A stretch of DNA of 21,421 bases from Psychrobacter sp. (lineage in GTDB: Bacteria > Pseudomonadota > Gammaproteobacteria > Pseudomonadales > Moraxellaceae). This document shows, piece after piece, positions 1-7,156 of the stretch (positions are counted from its first letter, which is position 1; each line of letters begins with the position of its first letter). Under the pieces are notes generated by a model. That model was not told the DNA's origin and made no database searches. It saw nothing but the letters and a program-made list of their open reading frames with translations. The position numbers and the translations under genes were made by a program. Location: the NCBI GenBank assembly GCA_029264635.1, contig JARIAA010000221.1, positions 1 to 21,421 on the forward strand, written 5' to 3'.

Positions 1-819
1 CTGAGTCAATAAGGTTTGCGGCAAGGGCAACTTTTTCATCGCATTCACAGCGCCGCGCCATTCATAAATCTGCTGATGCGCGTCACCAACATAGATGACT
101 TGCTTTGATTGCTGAGTCAAAATGCCCATCATTAAGGGATCGGCATCTTGTGCTTCATCAAATAAAATAAAATCAGCGGGGATGCTGGGCTTCGATAGCG
201 CCCATAATTTTAGATAAATATCGTGCCCGATACCAGCAGGGTGGCGAGCATCTATCGACTGCAACCAGCGCTGTTCAACGGCAGGATAGAGCATCTCACG
301 CAGCTGTTCTGCATCAGACTCATCAAGCCAGCTTGGAAACAATAAATGTCTGGGTGCAGGGTAGCTGGCATGCGTGCTACAAAAGTTGCTGACGGCGTCA
401 CTAACGAAACGCGATAATCTAGCGGGCGTTAGCGTAATATATTTGTTGATACCGTCCATCTGCCTGCGCACTTGTACAGGCTGCAAGCCTAAATCATCAC
501 CAAGGCGTTTAGGTGAAAAGCGTGGCAGCGATAGTTTGGCCGTAATATCACGAGCAACATGGCGATAAGCGAGCGAATGAAAAGTACGGCAATCTACATG
601 TGGTGGGAATTTTTGCCGCGCATCATTAGCAATCGCTTTGTTAAATGCTAAATACAAACCGCGTCCACGCAGGCGCTCACCGATGAGCTTTAATGTGGTC
701 GTTTTACCTGCTCCTGCATAGGCCACCACTTTAAATGACTTGTGATCCATCGCCATGTTAAGTGCACTCAGCTGCTCATCAGTGGGATCGCTCATGTAAG
801 CTGGCATGGATACGGACAT
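1..819 (-). CDS. UvrD/Rep-family ATP-dependent DNA helicase, N-terminal part (runs off left edge)
   Basis: This open frame of 273 codons starts at ATG 819 and has no stop before the window edge, so only the N-terminal part is present. Near residue 32 it shows a superfamily 1 Walker A motif (AYAGAGKTTTL), then a GRGLYLAFNKAIANDA segment, motif Ia-like RTFHSLAY, the Walker B ILFDEAQDADP, and motif III YVGDAHQQIYEWRGA at the edge. These are hallmarks of UvrD/Rep-type helicases, which unwind DNA using ATP in repair or recombination. The short spacing between Walker A and DEAQD suggests one of the smaller UvrD-like helicases rather than full UvrD or RecB. The start is preceded by a weak AGGT ribosome-binding site about nine bases upstream. 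It lies on the same strand as tatABC but 237 bases downstream of tatC, so it is probably transcribed separately. The family is secure; the exact subfamily is not. Confidence 0.85.
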   Translation of the reverse strand, partial: MSVSMPAYMSDPTDEQLSALNMAMDHKSFKVVAYAGAGKTTTLKLIGERLRGRGLYLAFNKAIANDARQKFPPHVDCRTFHSLAYRHVARDITAKLSLPRFSPKRLGDDLGLQPVQVRRQMDGINKYITLTPARLSRFVSDAVSNFCSTHASYPAPRHLLFPSWLDESDAEQLREMLYPAVEQRWLQSIDARHPAGIGHDIYLKLWALSKPSIPADFILFDEAQDADPLMMGILTQQSKQVIYVGDAHQQIYEWRGAVNAMKKLPLPQTLLTQ

Positions 820-1024
820 AAAAGAACTACCTAAAATACGAAAAGGGATTAAGCACAGCTAGGGCAAAAAAAGCCACTGGAACGACAATGGCTGGCTGGT
901 AATGCAATGATGATAACAAATGAATGGAGCTATATATGAAAGGCAGGTGAATAATTTGGTGGACTATGAGTTCATTTTAGCTTATACATTAGCAGCTTGT
1001 TACTTTTAACCTCTCAGGATATTT

Positions 1025-1037
1025 GTCTTATTAAGAC
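1025..1037. other. Small perfect palindrome downstream of tatC
   Basis: GTCTTATTAAGAC is a 6+1+6 palindrome just 20 bases beyond the tatC stop. It could form a short hairpin at the end of the tat transcript, but there is no following T-run in either direction, so it is not a convincing intrinsic terminator. The rest of the interval 820-1056 shows no gene. Confidence 0.25.
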
Positions 1038-1056
1038 TCACTACAATACTGACAAG

Positions 1057-1914
1057 CTATTCGTCGTCAGATGATAGCGCCACGTCTTTATCTTTAATTA
1101 ATATTTTGGCTAATAATAACCCCAGTTCAAACAGTAACCACATGGGAACTGCGAGCATCAGCATTGAGACCCCATCAGGTGGCGTGACAACTGCTGCAAC
1201 AGCAAAACAACCAACGACAATATAGCGCCGCTTATCTTCCAAACCTTGGATGGAGACGATACCAACCAATATCAATAGCAAGGTAACGACAGGAATCTCA
1301 AACGTTAAACCAAATACCATGAACAGCTTTAAAGCAAAACTTAAATAACTATCGATATCTGTCATTGGCAATACGTTTTGTGGGGCGAACAAAATAAAAA
1401 ACTTTAAAACCCCTTTCAGTACAATAAAATAAGAAAAAGCGACCCCTGCATAAAATAAGAAAATAGAGGACGTGACGATAGGTATCGCAATTTTTTTCTC
1501 TTTTTTATATAGGCCTGGAGCGACAAACGACCAAATCTGATAAAGAATATAGGGCATTGCTAAAAACGCTGCGACAAATACTGTCAAACGTATCGGCGCC
1601 ATAAAGTTGGAGGTAATATCCGTTGCAATCATCGTTGAATTGGCAGGTAACTGCGCAACCAAGGGATCTGATAAAAAGTTGTACAAGTCGCGTGAAAAGC
1701 CAACCAAAGCTAAAAAGATAATTAATATGGCCACGCATATTTTGATTAAATGGGCGCGTAGCTCTATCAAATGTTCAGTAATAGGCATGTCAATAAGCTT
1801 GCCCAGCATGTCATCAGCCTCGCTATCAGCTGAAGTATCGGTTTGAGTCTGCGGGTTATCTTCTATATCTGCTATCTTTTCCTTACGACTCTTTTGCCGT
1901 TTAAACAAACTCAT
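1057..1914 (-). CDS. tatC: Twin-arginine translocase subunit TatC
   Basis: TatC is the polytopic inner-membrane core of the Tat translocase; it recognises the twin-arginine signal peptide of folded exported proteins and works with TatB and TatA. The 285-residue product has six hydrophobic segments between residues about 55 and 272. Family signatures are present: HLIELR (48-53), FVAPGLYKKEK (130-140), the conserved Glu in FEIP (about 206) and the TPPD loop (244-247) followed by a PMWLLFELG segment. It is longer than E. coli TatC (258) mainly because of a charged, polar N-terminal extension of about 40 residues before the first conserved motif. Its start codon overlaps the tatB stop in an ATGA arrangement, with an AGGAG ribosome-binding site inside the end of tatB, which implies translational coupling. 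It is the last gene of the tatA-tatB-tatC run. Confidence 0.97.
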   Translation of the reverse strand: MSLFKRQKSRKEKIADIEDNPQTQTDTSADSEADDMLGKLIDMPITEHLIELRAHLIKICVAILIIFLALVGFSRDLYNFLSDPLVAQLPANSTMIATDITSNFMAPIRLTVFVAAFLAMPYILYQIWSFVAPGLYKKEKKIAIPIVTSSIFLFYAGVAFSYFIVLKGVLKFFILFAPQNVLPMTDIDSYLSFALKLFMVFGLTFEIPVVTLLLILVGIVSIQGLEDKRRYIVVGCFAVAAVVTPPDGVSMLMLAVPMWLLFELGLLLAKILIKDKDVALSSDDE

Positions 1915-2744
1915 TTAGGCTCCTGCTTGATGAATGAGGAGGATGCCATCGAGGTGTTTTGGTCTGCGTCATCAGCATTATCAGCGACAGTTTCATTCAA
2001 AAAATAGCTTTCTGCTTGTTCGAGCTCAGATTGACGGTCTTCCATCTCATCGATAACTTCCATCTTTGCATCCAAATCAGGATGCGAAAAATGATCATAC
2101 AATAAGACATCTGCTTTATAATTGGGCAAATAGGGGGGTGCTGGCAGACGGCGCGCTTGATCATAAGCACTCAGGCGAAACCACATGTTTTCCCAAGGTC
2201 TAGTAATAATAGGAGGCGCTACGTTTTTAGGGGTGACAACAGCATCATAAAAATGCTCATCATCAAAATCTTCATTAATATAAGTCCCAGAAAATTCTTG
2301 CAACATCTCTTCATCGTCTTGTTCATAATGATAAGCAAAGGCAGCTGGGGTATTTGCTTTAGTAGAGACTGAGGTTTCCCGGTCATCTTTTGATTCTGGT
2401 TGATGGGAGTCCTGTTTTTGATAGTCAGCTGGCTTATTTATAGCGTCAAGGCTTTGATTCTGCGAATATTCAAACTCTTGCATGCTACCGCGTATCTCTG
2501 CCATCTCACGCCTCATATCTGCCTCAGTTTGACGGATTTTGGCAAGCTCTTCTTTCATCTGCTGCCGCGTCTCTGCCAAGTCAAGCTCAGCCTCTATTTC
2601 AGACTGAAGATTAGAAACCGTGCGGCGAATTTTTGCATACCACTGCCCAGCAGTACGCGCAGCTTGCGGCAGCTTTTCTGGGCCCAAGACGATCAAAGCG
2701 ATAACGCCAAATAAGAGTAATTCTGAAAACCCGATATCAAACAT
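1911..2744 (-). CDS. tatB: Twin-arginine translocase subunit TatB, long acidic C-terminus
   Basis: TatB forms the substrate-receptor complex with TatC in the inner membrane. The first residues, MFDIGFSELLLFGVIALIVL followed by GPEKLPQAAR, are the typical TatB membrane helix, hinge and start of the amphipathic helix. I chose ATG 2744 over the in-frame TTG nine bases upstream because it gives the canonical MFDIG N-terminus; no strong ribosome-binding site supports either. Residues about 35-90 are a charged coiled-coil-like helix (many Glu, Arg, Lys, Met). After residue 90 the protein continues for almost 190 residues of acidic, low-complexity sequence with a short Pro/Trp-containing island near residues 180-205. 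At 277 residues it is far longer than E. coli TatB (171). It lies 59 bases after tatA and overlaps tatC by four bases. Confidence 0.94.
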   Translation of the reverse strand: MFDIGFSELLLFGVIALIVLGPEKLPQAARTAGQWYAKIRRTVSNLQSEIEAELDLAETRQQMKEELAKIRQTEADMRREMAEIRGSMQEFEYSQNQSLDAINKPADYQKQDSHQPESKDDRETSVSTKANTPAAFAYHYEQDDEEMLQEFSGTYINEDFDDEHFYDAVVTPKNVAPPIITRPWENMWFRLSAYDQARRLPAPPYLPNYKADVLLYDHFSHPDLDAKMEVIDEMEDRQSELEQAESYFLNETVADNADDADQNTSMASSSFIKQEPK

Positions 2745-2803
2745 AACTGTCAAATATATTCGTCAATATACTATTCAACGACGCTGTTGCTAAACAACCC
2801 GCA

Positions 2804-3073
2804 TCATACCTTATGCTTATCGTCAGAGGTTTTAGGGCTGATTTCAATATCATCAACCTTTGTTCCTGTCTGCGAGTTTGTGGCAATGCCAGCATCATGA
2901 TCAAGGACACGGCGCTTACGCGCATGCTCGGTCTCTTCATCTTTGACTGCTTCTTTAAAACCTTTGACTGCGCCGCCCAAATCTTTGCCAGCGTTTCTAA
3001 GTTTAGATGTGCCAAATACAACAACCACCACAACCAATAAAATCAGCCAATGGGTAATGGAAAAACTGCCCAT
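2804..3073 (-). CDS. tatA: Twin-arginine translocase subunit TatA
   Basis: TatA oligomerises to form or facilitate the Tat translocation pathway in the inner membrane. The 89-residue product matches the E. coli length. It has one short hydrophobic helix (about residues 5-19, very Val-rich), the FG hinge followed by TSKLRNAGKDLGGAVKGFK, and an amphipathic helix with an acidic tail, in the standard TatA order. I chose ATG 3073 rather than upstream in-frame starts because AAGGA lies nine bases before it and the protein then begins MGSFSITHW, as expected. It is the first gene of tatABC and follows hisIE by 168 bases, a spacer that contains a candidate promoter, so the tat genes may be transcribed both with and without hisIE. 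Confidence 0.95.
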   Translation of the reverse strand: MGSFSITHWLILLVVVVVVFGTSKLRNAGKDLGGAVKGFKEAVKDEETEHARKRRVLDHDAGIATNSQTGTKVDDIEISPKTSDDKHKV

Positions 3074-3179
3074 AACGGTATCCTTATAACTTGATAAAAC
3101 CAATATACACGTATAACTTTTAACTTAGCCGCCAAACAAAGCGTTGCTATGCAAGTAAGATAAAAGTAATTAAGGCTAT

Positions 3180-3208
3180 ATTATAACGCGCACCGATGGT
3201 AAAAAGGT
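3180..3208 (-). promoter_or_regulatory. Candidate sigma-70 promoter for tatABC
   Basis: On the minus strand a perfect TATAAT (3185-3180) lies in the hisIE-tatA spacer, about 107 bases upstream of the tatA start. The matching -35 region is poor (CACCTT or ACCTTT at 17-18 bases spacing), so the call rests mainly on the -10 box. Confidence 0.35.
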
Positions 3209-3241
3209 GAAAACAATCATAATGATATACGCTTAGATTGT

Positions 3242-4099
3242 CTATGGCTGTCTTGCAGCTTTTTCATCAATCCCTGACAGCCCAAAACGTCGTCCCAGCT
3301 CATTCAATACTGCGTCGGACTCAATGTCAAACCATGCCAATCCGATTAACGTATGAAACCAGACATCTGCTACTTCATAGATAAGCTCATGACGGGCAGC
3401 ATCATATTGATCGTGGTCTGTGCGCGCATCAAAGCTGGCAAGATCTTTTGCAGCAATGATACTTTCGGTCGCCTCTTCACCCACTTTTTCCAATATTTTA
3501 TTGAGACCACGAGCATATAAGCTGGCTACATAAGAGCTGTCAGCTGCTGCTTGCTTACGTTCTGCCAAGACCCTATCAAGCTGTGGCAGTATAGCGGTAT
3601 TATTATGTTTATCTATGACGCTACTATTAACAAAAGTATGCTTTTGAGTAATAGAGGGATTCATCTTATCGAGGTTTTTTGAGTCTTTCTTGTCTTTTGA
3701 AGCATAAATCTCAGTAGGGTCTTTTATTACCGCCTCGACGGTTTCCCAAACTGGTTCTGTTGCTGACATATCTAAGCGCTGATAAAAGCACGACTTACGG
3801 CCAGTATGACAAGCGATACCGCCCATTTGCGTCACGCTTAGTACAATAACATCGGCGTCACAGTCTAGATGGATATCATGGACTTGTTGTGTATGCCCTG
3901 AGGTCTCTCCCTTATGCCATAACTTATGACGAGAGCGCGAGAAATAAACCGCTGTTTGCGTTTGTACAGTTAAGGCTAAAGATTCTGCATTCATCCATGC
4001 CATCATTAAAATACGACCTGTCGCATGATCTTGCGCAATCGCAGGTATAAGGCCATCAGTATTGAATCTTACAGCAGTTAGCCAAGCAGGTATGCTCAT
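3242..4099 (-). CDS. hisI: Bifunctional phosphoribosyl-AMP cyclohydrolase / phosphoribosyl-ATP pyrophosphatase HisIE
   Basis: This fused cytoplasmic enzyme performs two early steps of histidine biosynthesis: hydrolysis of PR-ATP to PR-AMP (HisE) and ring opening of PR-AMP (HisI). The HisI domain spans about residues 11-108, with WHKGETSGH (61-69), the metal-binding DCDAD (79-83) and CHTGRKSCFY (97-106). The HisE domain spans about 169-275, with KVGEEATE (205-212) and YEVADVWFH (241-249). The protein has 285 residues compared with about 203 in E. coli. The excess is mostly a charged, low-complexity linker of about 60 residues between the domains (110-168, rich in Lys, Asp and Asn). An AAGAAGA ribosome-binding site precedes ATG 4099. 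The gene sits upstream of tatA, as hisI and hisE do in pseudomonads. Confidence 0.96.
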   Translation of the reverse strand: MSIPAWLTAVRFNTDGLIPAIAQDHATGRILMMAWMNAESLALTVQTQTAVYFSRSRHKLWHKGETSGHTQQVHDIHLDCDADVIVLSVTQMGGIACHTGRKSCFYQRLDMSATEPVWETVEAVIKDPTEIYASKDKKDSKNLDKMNPSITQKHTFVNSSVIDKHNNTAILPQLDRVLAERKQAAADSSYVASLYARGLNKILEKVGEEATESIIAAKDLASFDARTDHDQYDAARHELIYEVADVWFHTLIGLAWFDIESDAVLNELGRRFGLSGIDEKAARQP

Positions 4100-4184
4100 A
4101 ATCTGTCTTCTTATAAAAAGTTATTATAAAAGGGTTATTGGATAAAGACATAGCAACAACGAGGCGAAAAGCTTGCCGAATCAA

Positions 4185-4637
4185 TTAATCATAGTCGAGA
4201 CCACTTTGATCCAATGCCCCTTTGACCTCACTATTGAATGATATGGCTTTGTTTGAGCGATAATCATATTGAATAAAACCCTTACGCGCCTTTGCTACTA
4301 AGGAGCCATCATACATACGCGTCACTTTAATAGCCATTTTGCCACTTTTCTGAGATATTTGCTCGACACCCACCTCGAACAGTAGCGCTTCACGAGCGCG
4401 TACACGGCTGATGACGTTTAGCTGTAAATTACTCACGATCAATCCTTGATACTCTGAATTGATCTCGTTGATGCCTTTAGAATATAAAAATCTTACCCGC
4501 GCTTCAGACAATAAGGTAATCAAAGATTCTAACGTCAAATACTGACCGACATCAATCTCTGTATTACGTACACGCATGACTGTCTCAAAGACAAATACTC
4601 CATCGTCGAATGTAAGTTCTTGGTCTATCAACGTCAT
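4185..4637 (-). CDS. Hot-dog fold thioesterase-like protein (YbgC/4HBT-related)
   Basis: The 150-residue product looks like a single hot-dog domain of the 4-hydroxybenzoyl-CoA/YbgC thioesterase superfamily. It has an MRVRNTEIDVGQYLTLESL segment at the place of the usual D-x-x-G-H-V-N-N loop, then SEARVRFLYSKGI, a central beta strand region (SNLQLNVISRVRAREALLF) and a TRMYDGSLVAKARKGFIQYDY ending. Members hydrolyse acyl-CoA thioesters, often as small cytoplasmic multimers. The normal catalytic Asp-Gly-His-Val-Asn-Asn loop is not preserved (ID-VGQY instead), so activity or substrate is uncertain. ATG 4637 directly abuts an AGGAG sequence (4642-4638), too close for normal use; an in-frame TTG at 4631 is six bases from that AGGAG and may be the true start, giving 148 residues. 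It is 85 bases upstream of hisIE and probably cotranscribed. Confidence 0.65.
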   Translation of the reverse strand: MTLIDQELTFDDGVFVFETVMRVRNTEIDVGQYLTLESLITLLSEARVRFLYSKGINEINSEYQGLIVSNLQLNVISRVRAREALLFEVGVEQISQKSGKMAIKVTRMYDGSLVAKARKGFIQYDYRSNKAISFNSEVKGALDQSGLDYD

Positions 4638-4879
4638 CTCCTATATCAATTATTAGAACGTCTCAGACGCCATTGTCGCCAATAAAACACAGGATAGTCT
4701 GACATTCAATCAATTTAGGAATAAGCGGTAGTTTTCTCTCACTGACCGACTTTATTTCAGTAAAAGCGTTACACTGATGTATGAGCTTTTAATAGCGACT
4801 TTTAAATAAATAACAAGTCAGTGTAGTTGGAGGATGACAACCACCTTAACAACCTTAAATGTCTCATTCGAAACTTTAC
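4638..4879. other. Divergent intergenic region upstream of the thioesterase-like gene and rpmI
   Basis: This stretch separates two divergent transcription units. I see no gene in it. In particular infC, which usually precedes rpmI, is absent. It must hold the leftward promoter for the thioesterase-hisIE run, but no strong box pair stands out (a TTGAAT with 17 bases to TTTATT on the minus strand is weak). Confidence 0.5.
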
Positions 4880-4909
4880 TTGGCAAAATCATAGCAATTC
4901 TGCTAAAAT
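4880..4909 (+). promoter_or_regulatory. Candidate sigma-70 promoter for rpmI-rplT
   Basis: TTGGCA (4880-4885) is separated by 18 bases from TAAAAT (4904-4909), placing the transcription start near 4916 and giving a leader of about 70 bases before rpmI. A GCCTC/GAGGC hairpin (4913-4917 with 4925-4929) would lie at the very 5' end of the transcript. Confidence 0.55.
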
Positions 4910-4987
4910 AGCGCCTCCCACCTCGAGGCAAATAGACAACGCGTTATTTGACAACCAGGTTCTCACAAAGAAAAAGAGGCAGTCTAC

Positions 4988-5185
4988 ATGAAAGTGAAGA
5001 TGAAAACCAAACGCGGCGCCGCTAAACGCTTCAAAAAAACAGCGAATGGCTTCAAGCGTAAGCAAGCATTTAAAAGCCATATCTTGACCAAGAAATCAGC
5101 TAAGCGTATTCGCCAGTTGCGCGGTCTTAAGATGGTGGACAAGTCTGACGAAGCAGCAGTTCGTCGTATGTGCCCATACATCTAA
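4988..5185 (+). CDS. rpmI: 50S ribosomal protein L35
   Basis: L35 is a small basic protein of the large ribosomal subunit. The 65-residue product begins MKVKMKTKRGAAKRFKKTA and ends MVDKSDEAAVRRMCPYI, the characteristic L35 start and end; it is full length (usually 64-65 residues). An AGAGGC ribosome-binding site lies nine bases before the ATG. It is followed by rplT, 140 bases away, as in most bacteria, but infC does not precede it here. In E. coli L20 represses this operon by binding its leader RNA; whether that holds here cannot be read from the sequence. Confidence 0.98.
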   Translation: MKVKMKTKRGAAKRFKKTANGFKRKQAFKSHILTKKSAKRIRQLRGLKMVDKSDEAAVRRMCPYI

Positions 5186-5204
5186 TAGCCTATTGTCATC
5201 TTTA

Positions 5205-5228
5205 TTTAATTAAAATTATTTAATTAAA
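5205..5228. repeat. AT-only repeat: TTTAATTAAA twice, four bases apart
   Basis: The 10-base palindrome TTTAATTAAA occurs at 5205-5214 and again at 5219-5228 in the rpmI-rplT spacer. In RNA the two copies could pair with one another. A second possible stem (GATAG with CTATC) lies further on in the same spacer. Function is unknown; it may affect translation of rplT or stability of the message. Confidence 0.5.
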
Positions 5229-5325
5229 TATATTTGATGTTGCAATTTGATAGTGATAGTTATTATTCAATGACATTGCTATCGTGATTCGTTTAATACT
5301 GATTAACAATATCTTGGAGTAATTT

Positions 5326-5682
5326 ATGGCCCGTGTAAAACGTGGTGTACAGGCAAATCGCCGTCACAAAAAAATCTTAAAACGTGCAAAAGGCTACTAC
5401 GGTGCCCGTTCACGTGTTTATCGCGTAGCGGTACAAGCAGTGACCAAAGCTGGTCAATATGCATATCGTGACCGTCGCAACAAAAAACGTACGTTCCGTC
5501 GTCTTTGGATTGCACGTATTAATGCTGGTGCACGCTTAAACGGCTTAAGCTATAGCCGCTTTATTAATGGCATGAAAAAAGCTAACATCACAATCGATCG
5601 TCGTGTACTTGCTGACATCGCTATGCATGATGCAGCAACTTTCACCGCTTTAGTTGAAAAAGCAAAAGCGGAATTGGCCTAA
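5326..5682 (+). CDS. rplT: 50S ribosomal protein L20
   Basis: L20 binds 23S rRNA early in large-subunit assembly. The 118-residue product has the same length as E. coli L20 and shows the basic N-terminal helix (MARVKRGVQANRRHKKILK), the KGYYGARSRVYRVAVQAV segment, RDRRNKKRTFRRLWIARINA, and the globular C-terminal part (GLSYSRFINGMKKANI, DRRVLADIA). A TTGGAGT ribosome-binding site precedes the ATG. It is the last gene of the rpmI-rplT unit and is followed by a clear intrinsic terminator, so pheS downstream needs its own promoter or readthrough. Confidence 0.98.
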   Translation: MARVKRGVQANRRHKKILKRAKGYYGARSRVYRVAVQAVTKAGQYAYRDRRNKKRTFRRLWIARINAGARLNGLSYSRFINGMKKANITIDRRVLADIAMHDAATFTALVEKAKAELA

Positions 5683-5770
5683 ATATTAACCGTCCTTTAA
5701 GTATTCAGCTTTTTTAAGTGATTGCTTGAATGGATAGCGTTAATATTGATTAATAGGTTGATATTAATAA

Positions 5771-5799
5771 AAGCTACCGCTAGTCGGTGGCTTTTTTTA
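5771..5799 (+). terminator. Rho-independent terminator after rplT
   Basis: A nine-base-pair stem AAGCTACCG / CGGTGGCTT (5771-5779 and 5785-5793, one G-U pair) with loop CTAGT is followed by a run of seven Ts. It ends the rpmI-rplT transcript 88 bases after the rplT stop. Confidence 0.9.
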
Positions 5800-5946
5800 T
5801 ATTAAATTATTTTATGGCGATCTTGTCAAAAATAAGCTGCGCCCTCTTCTTGCGACCTTGCACTTTTCATTGTCTAAAGTCATTATTAAAAGTTACTGTC
5901 TAAATATTCAAGTTATTCATCTAACTTATCTAAGGAGTAGTTTAGA

Positions 5947-6036
5947 TTGATAATTTGCAATACTTGGTCAAATCTCTACAATTACCAATTACTATCATTA
6001 ACAGTTCGTTTAAATCAGGAAGAATGCGTCTTATGA
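5947..6036 (+). CDS. Possible 29-codon leader ORF coupled to pheS (speculative)
   Basis: A strong ribosome-binding-site-like AAGGAG (5932-5937) has no ATG near it. Nine bases downstream a TTG (5947) opens a frame of 29 codons that ends in a TGA overlapping the pheS ATG (ATGA at 6033-6036), the classic arrangement for translational coupling. It contains no Phe codons, so it is not an E. coli pheM-type attenuator peptide. The alternatives are that this is chance, or that the Shine-Dalgarno match is not used. No homology is claimed. Confidence 0.25.
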   Translation: MIICNTWSNLYNYQLLSLTVRLNQEECVL

Positions 6037-7088
6037 CTACCCCTGCTGCTACCCCCGATTTGTCAGCACTACCGACCTTATCCACAGAGCTAAGCGAGCT
6101 TAATGAAGCCCAGCTCGCTGAGTTTGCCAATGCCGCTGAAGCATTAGTTTTACAAGTAACCGATGTGCGCGCGCTGCAAGATTTGCGCGTGCAATTGACT
6201 GGTAAAAAGAGCCCATTAACGGGCTGGTCAAAGCAGATGGGTAAGCTTGGTAGCGATGACAAAAAAACTTACGGCGGCTGGTTACATCAAGTCCGTAGCC
6301 GTATTCAAGATGCGTTGACGGTGCAGCAGCAAGAGCTAGAAGTGGCGGCATTAAACGCCAAGCTTGCAGCAGAGAGTATTGATATCACCTTGCCTGCGCG
6401 CGGTGGTCAAAAAGGCCATTTGCATCCTGTAACCATGATTACTCAGCGTATGCAGCAGTATTTTGTGCAAGCGGGTTTTAATGTGGCCACTGGCCCTGAA
6501 GTTGAGAGCGACTACTATAATTTTGAGGCGCTTAATATCCCGTCGCACCACCCAGCACGGGCGATGCACGACACGTTCTATTTTGATGCGCATTATTTAC
6601 TGCGCACCCATACCAGCCCCGTGCAGATTCGTACCATGGAAAAGAACGAACCACCGATTCGCATCATTTGTCCAGGCCGCGTCTATCGTAATGACTCAGA
6701 CCAAACCCATTCGCCGATGTTCCATCAGCTAGAAGGTTTGATGGTGACAGAATCGAGCACCTTTGCTGAGCTAAAAGGCCTAATTAGTGAATTCTTAGAA
6801 GCGTTTTTTGCCAAAGAATTAACCGTACGTTTTCGTCCGTCATTTTTCCCATTTACTGAGCCTTCTGCTGAAGTTGATATCTTGGATGACAATGGTAAAT
6901 GGCTTGAGGTCATGGGCTGCGGTATGGTCCATCCGCAAGTGCTCACCAATTGCGGTATTGATAGCGAAAAATACACGGGGTTTGCTTTTGGAATGGGTAT
7001 TGAGCGCTTTGCGATGCTGTATTACGGTATCGACGATTTGCGCCTGTTTTTCCAAAACGACGTACGCTTCTTAAAACAGTTTGGCTAG
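6033..7088 (+). CDS. pheS: Phenylalanyl-tRNA synthetase alpha subunit
   Basis: PheS forms the catalytic core of the alpha2-beta2 enzyme that charges tRNA-Phe with phenylalanine in the cytoplasm. The product (351 residues from ATG 6033) has an N-terminal coiled-coil region (about 10-115) with TGKKSPLTGW, then class II synthetase motif 1 (HPVTMITQRMQQYF, GPEVESDYYNFEALN, HPAR), motif 2 (LLRTHTSPVQIRTM, GRVYRND, HSPMFHQLEG) and motif 3 (FGMGIERFAMLYYGIDDLR), ending VRFLKQFG as expected. I chose ATG 6033 because AGGAAG lies ten bases before it; an in-frame TTG at 5955 would add 26 residues without homology-like character. E. coli PheS has 327 residues, so the N-terminus is somewhat longer here. 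pheT follows after 68 bases without a terminator. Confidence 0.97.
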   Translation: MTTPAATPDLSALPTLSTELSELNEAQLAEFANAAEALVLQVTDVRALQDLRVQLTGKKSPLTGWSKQMGKLGSDDKKTYGGWLHQVRSRIQDALTVQQQELEVAALNAKLAAESIDITLPARGGQKGHLHPVTMITQRMQQYFVQAGFNVATGPEVESDYYNFEALNIPSHHPARAMHDTFYFDAHYLLRTHTSPVQIRTMEKNEPPIRIICPGRVYRNDSDQTHSPMFHQLEGLMVTESSTFAELKGLISEFLEAFFAKELTVRFRPSFFPFTEPSAEVDILDDNGKWLEVMGCGMVHPQVLTNCGIDSEKYTGFAFGMGIERFAMLYYGIDDLRLFFQNDVRFLKQFG

Positions 7089-7156
7089 ATGGTCGTTATT
7101 AATACGTCACCCTTTATTCCAAAATCTTTATTATAAAATTCTGATCCGAGATATTT

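Noticed and set aside
2737..3033. 98-codon minus-strand frame overlapping tatA
   Set aside because: It lies in another frame of tatA, whose product is clear; composition is that of a shadow frame.
5814..5903. 29-codon ATG frame between the rplT terminator and pheS, considered as a Phe attenuator peptide
   Set aside because: No ribosome-binding site, only two Phe codons, and no terminator-like hairpin after it.
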